From Photobacterium lipolyticum (GTDB lineage: Bacteria > Pseudomonadota > Gammaproteobacteria > Enterobacterales > Vibrionaceae): a DNA stretch of 64,000 nucleotides. The stretch is taken from positions 62,001 to 126,000 of the forward strand of contig NZ_PYMC01000001.1 of the NCBI RefSeq assembly GCF_003026475.1. Direction: 5' to 3'. Shown here one piece after another: positions 6,126 through 13,089 of the stretch. The first letter of the stretch is position 1; each line of letters opens with the position of its first letter. Under the pieces are notes generated by a model. It worked only from the letters and a program-made list of their open reading frames with translations, was not told the DNA's origin and did not search any database. The position numbers and the translations under genes are program-made.

Positions 6126-8954
6126 TCAGAAAGAGCTTGTCACGCTGATATAAACTTTATCTTTTCCGAGCTTATCGTCAAAGCCATGAGCGTAGCCAAG
6201 CGTCACGGGCAAGGTAAAGCTGTATCCGATTTTTGCCTCTACCGTTAACGCTGCCCCAACACTTGTCAGCTGCTTTCTGGATTGAGTACGATCCCAAATG
6301 GCACCGGAATCGACAAATACTGAGCCAGAAACATCTCCAACCCCCACCGGGTACAATCCCCAGTTTCGTTCCACGCGCCCTAACCATGTCGTTACATTCA
6401 AACGTTGAGTTGCGTAACGGTGACCAACTTGGACTGATTCATCATAACCGCGTAACGCTTGGGTATCGCGTCCAAATAGCGCCTTCTCTTCACCAAGATC
6501 GTAGCCACCCAGTCGAAAGGCTTTTGCCTCATCATCGGCATAACCGCCGGCCAAACGTAACGTCGCTGTTGTTCTGCCAGGCAAATCCCATGTTGAGCTC
6601 CATTGCCCTTGGTATTTCTCGCCGTTGTAATCGCTGTTAAGCAGCTCATTGGTTTCAACTACGAAATCAACATAATGTCCCCAGCCAATACCAGGTACAT
6701 TGAGGTAAGCTTCTCGATTATCAAAAGTAAGCGCTAACCCAGTCAGTGTTTCTTCTTTGCCTGAGTAAGGCGCAATTGCGCCAAATTTTGGTGCCTGTTC
6801 TTCGCGGCTTGTATCCAAATACAGGCCTGCATTTAAGCTTAGTTGATCGTCAAATGCATGATAGATATGGCTTCGCTGTAATAACGCACTGTCGTTTTGT
6901 TCAATACGGTACGTCTCTTTCCCCGATTGAGTGAATGTGGAAAAGGCATGATCACGCTCCAATTGAAGCAACCAGCGATTATCATATTGATAGACAATAT
7001 TGTATGCAGCCAGGCTGTTTTCACTATCCCATGAAGCACTAACTTGATATTGATGCCGCCCTAACGCATCAGCGCCGTCAGTGCTAATACCGACGATGGA
7101 CTGCTGATCATCAGCCGACAAAATCGGCAACCAAGTACGCGGACGCAAACTTGACCAAGGGCTATACGCCTCTGGCTCAGACTTCTCTGCAATTTGCTGG
7201 ACAGGTTCAGGGTAATCAAAGTGTGCTTGCTTGGCTTTGATATCAAATCCACTCAGTACTCTTGGCTGGTCAATCTCACGCAATGTGTAGCCATCAGAAT
7301 CATACGACTGATACATCAGCCCCGATCCCTCTTGCCACGTCGGTTCAAATGCTCCACCAACCTCTTGTGTCAATTGATCCACTTCCCCTGCGTTCAGATC
7401 AAGCGAGTAAATATTGTAGACGCCATCATAATCCGCGCTATACATGACCTTGCCGTCTGGCAAAAATGTAGGGCTGTTTTCTACCGCTTTCGAATCAGTC
7501 AGTTTTTTCCAGACTTTAGTCTCGAGATCGAATAACTCCAGATTCCATCCCTGATGCGGACGTTTGATGCTCGCAACTAAAGATTGTCCATCAGCTGAAA
7601 TATCAAATGCTCCCAATACAACGTCTGATCCGCCAAGCCAAACACGCTTTTTCTCATGTTCAGCTTTGGTATCAACAAACCAGAGTTCACTTAATCCATC
7701 TTGCTTTCGGCTCGCAATAACGTGGCGTCCGTCATTGAGCCAACGGACTTTTCTAAATCGTTCTCGCTCTGTTAATCTTGTCCACTGTTCGTCTTGGTAT
7801 AGATATAGATCAGCAAGCACTCTTCCATCGGCATAAGTATTGAGGCGCGAAACCACCAGGCCATTATTCGCGTCACAATCCATCGCAATAATATTCTTTT
7901 CACGACTGAGTGTTTTCCACTCGCCCTCACTACCATTTATTTGCGTAATAACATTACGATCTTCACCATTGTTCACATCCACTAACAGCCCATTTGGTGA
8001 GCTCGCAGTAACCTGTAGAAATGGCGCAGTTAAAAGCGCTTTACCACTCACGGCCTGGTCGACCATCTGAGTTAAATCGTTGTCATACTTATCATTTAAG
8101 TAGGTTTGAAAATCTGACCAAAGCGTATCGAAATCTTTGCCAAATGCCTTTTTGGCAGAGCTTTGCAAAAGAAAGTAAGGTAATAGTTTTCTGCTGTAGT
8201 TTTGTAAAAAAGCCTGAAGCTTATCTTCGCCATAGGTATTCGACAGATACTCGATGAAATACGCACCATATAAGTAATAGTAACCTGATGGCCATTTACG
8301 TGTAGCTACAGCGACTTCACTCAGATCTTTGACATCGCCCGACGCCACTTCCATACGCATTTCCATTGCGTAATGACTTCCTTGCAAGCGCCCATAGCCA
8401 AGATCTTTATTTGTTTCCAAATAAACGGCCAATCCCTCGACTAAAAATGACGGCGTGAGTGCGTGTGGAAATAGAAATGGGTTGCGACCGAAAATACTTC
8501 TAAATACCTTTACGGCACCCTCGCCCATTTCCATATGCATGATATGTGCGTATTCATGACGAATGAGCATATGCATCCATTCGTCATTATTTTCAAGGCT
8601 ATTTACGTCTTCTGGCGGACTCATGATAAGGCGTATTTGTGCAAAAGGTAACGGTGTTGCCCAGCCATTTGAGAAATCATACTCGTCGACCAGCACAATT
8701 TCTGTTCTTGTCGCTGGGGCTTTGCCAAAAAAGGGTTTAAGTTCAGAATGAACTTGTTCTGCAATATCCAGCGCTCGATTTGCTTGCGCCTCATGCCCTT
8801 GACGAAAATTCAGTTTAAAATGTTCTGTTTGCTGAGTTAACCACACCTCATCATGTTGATCCCACGCTACCGGTTCTGCATGTACAGCGAACGCGGCCAT
8901 CGATCCAGCTGTAAGTATTCCGGCTATTGATAGTGCTAATAATGTACGTGTCAT
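6126..8954 (-). CDS. Predicted secreted metallopeptidase-like / beta-propeller / outer-membrane beta-barrel protein
   Basis: A 942-residue exported protein in three visible parts. A signal peptide (about residues 1-26, ending AVHA) is followed by a peptidase-MA-like domain with HEYAH at 133-137 and a possible third zinc ligand in VEGLAVYLE (Glu173). The middle (~320-570) has repeats of the TolB/PD40 beta-propeller type (for example LPDGKVMYSADYDGVYNIYSLD). The C-terminal ~330 residues look like a beta-barrel of the surface-antigen/Omp85 kind: alternating amphipathic strands, RLGGYDLGEEKALFGRDTQALRGY, and a terminal Phe in VYISVTSSF. The protease-like part would face the periplasm and the barrel would sit in the outer membrane. 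Catalysis and substrate are unknown. It appears to be transcribed alone. Confidence 0.8.
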   Translation of the reverse strand: MTRTLLALSIAGILTAGSMAAFAVHAEPVAWDQHDEVWLTQQTEHFKLNFRQGHEAQANRALDIAEQVHSELKPFFGKAPATRTEIVLVDEYDFSNGWATPLPFAQIRLIMSPPEDVNSLENNDEWMHMLIRHEYAHIMHMEMGEGAVKVFRSIFGRNPFLFPHALTPSFLVEGLAVYLETNKDLGYGRLQGSHYAMEMRMEVASGDVKDLSEVAVATRKWPSGYYYLYGAYFIEYLSNTYGEDKLQAFLQNYSRKLLPYFLLQSSAKKAFGKDFDTLWSDFQTYLNDKYDNDLTQMVDQAVSGKALLTAPFLQVTASSPNGLLVDVNNGEDRNVITQINGSEGEWKTLSREKNIIAMDCDANNGLVVSRLNTYADGRVLADLYLYQDEQWTRLTERERFRKVRWLNDGRHVIASRKQDGLSELWFVDTKAEHEKKRVWLGGSDVVLGAFDISADGQSLVASIKRPHQGWNLELFDLETKVWKKLTDSKAVENSPTFLPDGKVMYSADYDGVYNIYSLDLNAGEVDQLTQEVGGAFEPTWQEGSGLMYQSYDSDGYTLREIDQPRVLSGFDIKAKQAHFDYPEPVQQIAEKSEPEAYSPWSSLRPRTWLPILSADDQQSIVGISTDGADALGRHQYQVSASWDSENSLAAYNIVYQYDNRWLLQLERDHAFSTFTQSGKETYRIEQNDSALLQRSHIYHAFDDQLSLNAGLYLDTSREEQAPKFGAIAPYSGKEETLTGLALTFDNREAYLNVPGIGWGHYVDFVVETNELLNSDYNGEKYQGQWSSTWDLPGRTTATLRLAGGYADDEAKAFRLGGYDLGEEKALFGRDTQALRGYDESVQVGHRYATQRLNVTTWLGRVERNWGLYPVGVGDVSGSVFVDSGAIWDRTQSRKQLTSVGAALTVEAKIGYSFTLPVTLGYAHGFDDKLGKDKVYISVTSSF

Positions 8955-9071
8955 GTTGCGTTATCCATCGTTATTAATCGGCCTTCGGGCTTTGGTGTTT
9001 CCTGCAAAATAATTGTACACCGTTTTATTTGTTACTGCTATCATCTCTTTGTAGGCGATTGTCCGAGTTTG

Positions 9072-9180
9072 TCAGACAGACAACTCAAAACATGCTCCGC
9101 CCAATTTACTTTGCTCCACTTTTAGCGTGGCATTATGACTATCCGAAATCTGCTTAACGATGGCTAAGCCAATATAATGA
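9072..9180 (-). pseudogene. Histidine kinase C-terminal remnant
   Basis: Read on the minus strand, this stretch encodes HYIGLAIVKQISDSHNATLK and then a C-terminus ending GGACFELSV with a stop at 9072. This is the G2-box end of a sensor histidine kinase ATPase domain (normally GLGLAIVKQI...GGA.F.). Nothing of the rest of the kinase is present. The remainder of 8955-9345 holds no gene I can recognise, apart from the promoter area of the gene ending at 6126. Confidence 0.7.
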
Positions 9181-9345
9181 TAAAAACAACTACCAGACTA
9201 GAAACATAAACTAGGCACTGTCTTTGGTGAATAATTCTGTTAGAGGCACGTTTCTACACAGCAAGTATTTAGCCTGGTCACTTTGATTAGATTGGTATTT
9301 GGTTTTATGAAAAAAGCGGAAGAAAGGAAATAAAGAAAGAGGCAT

Positions 9346-9367
9346 AAAAAAACCAGCATTAAGCTGG
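9346..9367 (-). terminator. Rho-independent terminator of the Cys-Leu-Cys tRNA operon
   Basis: On the minus strand CCAGC-TTAAT-GCTGG is followed directly by seven T residues. It lies 25 bases after the last tRNA-Cys gene. Confidence 0.85.
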
Positions 9368-9391
9368 ATTATGGTTTTTTATTGGAGAATA

Positions 9392-9465
9392 TGGAGGCGC
9401 GTCCCGGAGTCGAACCGAGGTACACGGATTTGCAATCCGCTGCATAGCCACTCTGCCAACGCGCC
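9392..9465 (-). tRNA. tRNA-Cys(GCA)
   Basis: A 74-base gene on the minus strand with encoded CCA. Acceptor GGCGCGT pairs with ACGCGCC. The anticodon loop TTGCAAA gives GCA, and the T loop is TTCGACT. It is identical to the copies at 9718 and 17317. It is the last gene of the Cys-Leu-Cys operon. Confidence 0.97.
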
Positions 9466-9512
9466 ATAATTGTTTGCGTACTTTTGCTTCTATGGTAAAG
9501 ACAGAAGTAAGA

Positions 9513-9599
9513 TGGTGCCCCGGGCCGGACTTGAACCGGCACAGCGCGAACGCCGAGGGATTTTAAATCCCTTGTGTCTACCAATTCCACCACCAGGGC
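9513..9599 (-). tRNA. tRNA-Leu(UAA)
   Basis: An 87-base class II tRNA with a long variable arm and encoded CCA. Acceptor GCCCTGG pairs (with one G-U) to CCGGGGC. The anticodon loop TTTAAAA gives UAA. It is identical to the copy at 17039 and the parent type of the broken copy at 5902. Confidence 0.97.
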
Positions 9600-9717
9600 A
9601 CGCAATTCTTGATTGCGGTGCTCGTAACTGATTTAAGTTAGACACCATCTAAGTACTGACCTCCTAATGGGAACATCAATACTGCAAATTATTCTTCGTT
9701 CCGATTCTCAAAGAGAA

Positions 9718-9791
9718 TGGAGGCGCGTCCCGGAGTCGAACCGAGGTACACGGATTTGCAATCCGCTGCATAGCCACTCTGCCAACGCGCC
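9718..9791 (-). tRNA. tRNA-Cys(GCA)
   Basis: The first gene of the three-tRNA operon, identical in sequence to the copy at 9392, with CCA encoded. The operon order from its promoter is Cys, Leu, Cys. Confidence 0.97.
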
Positions 9792-9864
9792 ATCGTGCTT
9801 ACATCAACATGCAACCTTTTGATTGCACACCGCAGAACAGGTTCCCCGCTGCGGTATGAGGTGT

Positions 9865-9892
9865 AATTTACTGATTTTTAAAAATGAGTCAA
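9865..9892 (-). promoter_or_regulatory. tRNA operon promoter (Cys-Leu-Cys)
   Basis: On the minus strand TTGACT (9887-9892) and TAAATT (9865-9870) are 16 bp apart. A leader containing GCAGCGGGGAACCTG follows before the first tRNA. The same leader pattern (GCGGT..., GGGGA..CCTG) follows the promoter of the second tRNA operon near 17440, so the two promoter regions are related. Confidence 0.7.
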
Positions 9893-10016
9893 TAAAATAT
9901 TCTTACTTTTCAATTGAATGATTAAAAACCAACAAATGCAGTTAAAAAGCGCTCCATTATCGATTAAATCAACACCACAGCCTGAATCAATGTGACATTA
10001 TCCTAATGCGCGTATC

Positions 10017-10265
10017 TCATTTTTTAAGTGAGCGTATTTCTTCATCCAGTTGGTATTTTCGGTCAGTCACAATCTTTTCTAACACGTTCACCCGCTCTTT
10101 GAGAGCCAGTAACTCTTTTTCCAGATCGTTATTCTCACCCCGATCCTTTTGCTTTTTCAAACAAGCCAGTTCAAGCTCTTTCATTTTTGTTATGTGTTTC
10201 AGGTATCGATCAAGCCCTATAAAAGCAAAAACAATACCAACAATCATTACAGGTAGATATCCCAT
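10017..10265 (-). CDS. Small membrane protein with coiled coil, PspB-like
   Basis: An 82-residue protein with one N-terminal transmembrane helix (about residues 3-22, LPVMIVGIVFAFIGL). A charged helical tail follows, predicted to be coiled coil (LEKELLALKERVNVLEKIVTDRKYQLDEEIRSLKK). Size and layout resemble the phage-shock protein PspB, whose tail also reads LxxRxxxLExI, but the match is weak and no pspA, pspC or pspF is nearby. It probably lies in the inner membrane with its tail in the cytoplasm. It could equally be an unrelated small membrane protein. Confidence 0.55.
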   Translation of the reverse strand: MGYLPVMIVGIVFAFIGLDRYLKHITKMKELELACLKKQKDRGENNDLEKELLALKERVNVLEKIVTDRKYQLDEEIRSLKK

Positions 10266-10330
10266 CTCAAGCTTACTCCGCTAGCAATAGATAGTTACCA
10301 TATCAACCCGTTGAGTATTTTCAACCCATA

Positions 10331-10372
10331 CCAATCGGAATAAGTATATGAACTAATACTTATCCCGATTGG
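10331..10372. repeat. Palindromic intergenic repeat (CCAATCGG...CCGATTGG)
   Basis: CCAATCGGAATAAGTA and TACTTATCCCGATTGG form a long imperfect stem around an 8-10-base loop. The arm sequence ACCAATCGG recurs at about 16677 next to the tRNA-Gly repeats, so it looks like a dispersed palindromic element. Confidence 0.65.
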
Positions 10373-10392
10373 AATTTGCTCACAGTAAAGAA

Positions 10393-10413
10393 AAAGGCCG
10401 ATAATCGGCCTTT
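10393..10413 (-). terminator. Terminator downstream of nspC
   Basis: AAAGGCCGAT and ATCGGCCTTT form a stem with one unpaired base. On the minus strand it is followed by TTCTTT. It lies 28 bases beyond the nspC stop and probably ends the norspermidine transcript. Confidence 0.8.
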
Positions 10414-10440
10414 GTAATTTGGTAATTTGATTTGGAATAC

Positions 10441-11574
10441 TTAGGAAACGGACCATTGGGACAGGGAACGTTTAAAGTCGTCGTAGCCAAATTCATTCAG
10501 CTTTTCGATATCACCATTGGAACGCTCACAGTACACTGACGGCATTTTCAAACCATTAAACCAGTTCAGTTTCACCATGGTATAACCGGCGCTGTCCATA
10601 ATGTGCAGGCGTTGGCCAATTTCCAGCGGCTTGTCAAATTGAGTAACACAGAACTGATCGCCAGCAAGACAAGAGCAACTGCCTATCACGTACTGATGTG
10701 CCCCCTCCTCGCTTGCTTCAGCAATAGACGCCGGCTCATCGTAGATCAACGTATCCAGGCGATGGGCTTCGGTTGCACTATCGACGATTGCTGTCTTGAT
10801 TTCGTTTTCAACCACGTCAACCACAGTCACAACAAGATCCGTCGTCTTCGTGATGATGGCTTCTCCAGGTTCCAGATATAGCTGAACACCGTGTTTTTCA
10901 GAAAACGCTTTTAACGCCGCTGCCAGTTTTTCAATATCGTAACCCGGCCAGGTGAAGAACACACCGCCGCCAAGGCTGACCCACTCTAACTGATCCAGAT
11001 GCTCACCAAACTTATCTGAGATATCGTTCAGCAACCCGATGAACGCGTCTTCATCTTTGTTCTCACAGTTCATGTGGAACATGACACCGTCAATCTCGCT
11101 GAAGACTGCCGGCTCGATATGATCACACTGCACACCCAGACGAGAGAATTTACGGGCCGGGTTCGCTAAATCCTGACCAGCATAGCTGACACCCGGGTTC
11201 AGACGTAAACCCAGAGATGCTTTTCCTTCAACAATATGACGGTAAGCCGCTAGCTGACTTTGTGAATTGAAGATCATCTTGTCGCAGATGTCAGCCACTT
11301 CCTTCACATCATCTTCACTGTAGCCCACACTGTATGCGTGCGTTTCACCGCCAAAGGTTTCGTAGCCCAGCTTTACTTCATACGGACCGCTGCTTGTTGT
11401 GCCATCAAGATAAGGTTTGATAATGTCAAACATACCCCAGGTTGAGAAACATTTCAGTGCTAACACCAGCTTCGCACCAGACAGCTCTTTCAGCCGTTTT
11501 GCTTTCTCAAGATTGGCAATCAACTTACTTTCATCAATCATGAAGTAAGGCGTTTTTAATGCTTGCTTGTTCAT
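10441..11574 (-). CDS. nspC: Carboxynorspermidine decarboxylase
   Basis: A 377-residue PLP enzyme of the alanine-racemase-fold (group IV) decarboxylases. It removes CO2 from carboxynorspermidine to give norspermidine in the cytoplasm. [11 protein letters not shown] opens the barrel; Lys41 in ALKCFSTW is the PLP lysine. [29 protein letters not shown] and the C-terminal CLAGDQF segment (active-site Cys) all match NspC. The length is normal. It is the last gene of the cluster, after the dehydrogenase at 11745 and the fused enzyme at 13090. In vibrios norspermidine influences biofilm formation through NspS/MbaA, which are not in this window. Confidence 0.95.
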   Translation of the reverse strand: MNKQALKTPYFMIDESKLIANLEKAKRLKELSGAKLVLALKCFSTWGMFDIIKPYLDGTTSSGPYEVKLGYETFGGETHAYSVGYSEDDVKEVADICDKMIFNSQSQLAAYRHIVEGKASLGLRLNPGVSYAGQDLANPARKFSRLGVQCDHIEPAVFSEIDGVMFHMNCENKDEDAFIGLLNDISDKFGEHLDQLEWVSLGGGVFFTWPGYDIEKLAAALKAFSEKHGVQLYLEPGEAIITKTTDLVVTVVDVVENEIKTAIVDSATEAHRLDTLIYDEPASIAEASEEGAHQYVIGSCSCLAGDQFCVTQFDKPLEIGQRLHIMDSAGYTMVKLNWFNGLKMPSVYCERSNGDIEKLNEFGYDDFKRSLSQWSVS

Positions 11575-11637
11575 TTCATCTTCCTAAAACGGAATAAAGC
11601 CGATGCAATTAACATCGGCTTAATATTTAAGTAGCGA

Positions 11638-11744
11638 GAATCTAGGTACTAGATACTAGGTTCGAGATTCGAGGTTCGAGGTTCTAGACTCTACATACTC
11701 GACACTATCCACTCGATACTCGGTACTAGCCTCTCGGTACTCGA
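11638..11744. repeat. Degenerate short tandem repeats in the nspC upstream spacer
   Basis: The spacer consists largely of imperfect repeats of motifs such as TTCGAGGTTCGAG, CTAGGTACTAGATACTAG and TACTCGATACTCGG. A shorter stretch of the same flavour occurs at about 52600-52640 next to bioD. No coding potential is seen. It separates two genes of one pathway. Confidence 0.6.
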
Positions 11745-12989
11745 TTACTTCAAGATTTTGATTTCTGGCTGAGCAACTTCAAGCTCCTGAACACCCCAAT
11801 CAAGACCGATTGTTGGCATTAGCTCCAGGAATGGGTCTGGGTTTAGCTGTTCCATGTTAAACACGCCTTTACCACTCCACTCATTACGGAAGTACATCAG
11901 TGCAGCCGTAATTGCTGGAACGCCCGTCGTGTATGAGATTGCCTGGTGTTCAACATCTTTGTACGCGACTTCGTGATCAGCATTGTTATAGATGAATACG
12001 CTGCGTGGCTTACCATCTTTAATACCTTGCACCCAAGTACCGATACAAGTTTTACCTGTGTAGCCCGGCGCCAGTGACGTTGGATCTGGCAGGATAGCTT
12101 TCAGTACTTTAAGCGGCTCGACCACTGTACCGTCTTGTAGCGTCACAGGATCTGGGCTTAACAGACCGATATCACGCATGCAATTGAAGTAGTTCAGGTA
12201 TTTATCACCAAAGCCCATCCAGAACTCAATGCGATTTGCCGGGATGAATTCTTTCATTGAACGTACTTCATCGTGCGCCATTGAGTATACTTTGTGGCTA
12301 CCCACTTCAGGGAAATCAAACTCAAGCATACGGGTGTGACAAGGTACCTGTTTCCACTCCTGGTTTTCCCAGTAGAAAGAGTCACCTTGTATTTCCAGCA
12401 TGTTCGTTTCAGGATCGAAGTTCGTCGCGAACTTCTTACCGTGATCGCCTGCGTTCACGTCCATCACGTCGATAGTATCGATCTCATCGAATAGATGCTT
12501 AACCGCATAAGCGGCAAATACGCTAACAACGCCTGGATCAAAACCAGCACCCAGAATACCGGTGATACCCGCTTCTGCGAATTTTTCGCGAAATGCCCAC
12601 TGTGGATCGTAAGCTTCAGGCACTTGCTGTCCTTCACTGCACAGATCAACCGCTACAGACGTATCCAGGTAAGAGACCTTCGCCTGGTAACAGGCTTCCA
12701 TGATAGCGACGTTAACCCACGGAGGACCGGCGTTGATGACGAGATCTGGCTGGACTTCTTTGATCAGTGCTACCAGAGCATCAACGTCATCTGCATTAAC
12801 AGCACGCGATTCCAGCTTCTTTGATGGATCTTTCAGATTATTACGACCCTTGATCGACTCGATAATCTTTTCACACTTGCTCACTGTACGCGAAGCAATC
12901 GTGATATCACCCAGAACATCATTGTTTTGCGCCGCTTTATGAGCAATAACCCAACCAACACCACCAGCACCGATTTGTAAAATAGCCAT
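11745..12989 (-). CDS. Carboxynorspermidine synthase (saccharopine-dehydrogenase-like)
   Basis: A 414-residue NADPH-dependent enzyme that joins 1,3-diaminopropane (or putrescine) with aspartate semialdehyde to give carboxynorspermidine (or carboxyspermidine). The Rossmann motif GAGGVGWV lies at residues 7-14 after the chosen start MAILQIGAGG (12989). Nineteen additional codons upstream are open but do not fit the family. Saccharopine dehydrogenase-like features follow (LVINAGPPWVN, GAGFDPGVVSVFAAY, TTGVPAITAALMYF). It sits 100 bp after the fused aminotransferase/decarboxylase and before nspC, in pathway order. Confidence 0.95.
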   Translation of the reverse strand: MAILQIGAGGVGWVIAHKAAQNNDVLGDITIASRTVSKCEKIIESIKGRNNLKDPSKKLESRAVNADDVDALVALIKEVQPDLVINAGPPWVNVAIMEACYQAKVSYLDTSVAVDLCSEGQQVPEAYDPQWAFREKFAEAGITGILGAGFDPGVVSVFAAYAVKHLFDEIDTIDVMDVNAGDHGKKFATNFDPETNMLEIQGDSFYWENQEWKQVPCHTRMLEFDFPEVGSHKVYSMAHDEVRSMKEFIPANRIEFWMGFGDKYLNYFNCMRDIGLLSPDPVTLQDGTVVEPLKVLKAILPDPTSLAPGYTGKTCIGTWVQGIKDGKPRSVFIYNNADHEVAYKDVEHQAISYTTGVPAITAALMYFRNEWSGKGVFNMEQLNPDPFLELMPTIGLDWGVQELEVAQPEIKILK

Positions 12990-13089
12990 AGTTATTCGTT
13001 TTCCGTATTTATTCAGAAAAAATTTGTTGTTTACACCCCGTCGCAACGGCGACGGGATGAATCGTTACGTTCTTTCTTAATTACCCAGC

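Noticed and set aside
5902-9599. tRNA-Leu copy and intact tRNA-Leu as att sites of an integrated island
   Set aside because: Integration normally duplicates the 3' end of the tRNA; this copy keeps the 5' part and lacks the 3' end, and no integrase is present.
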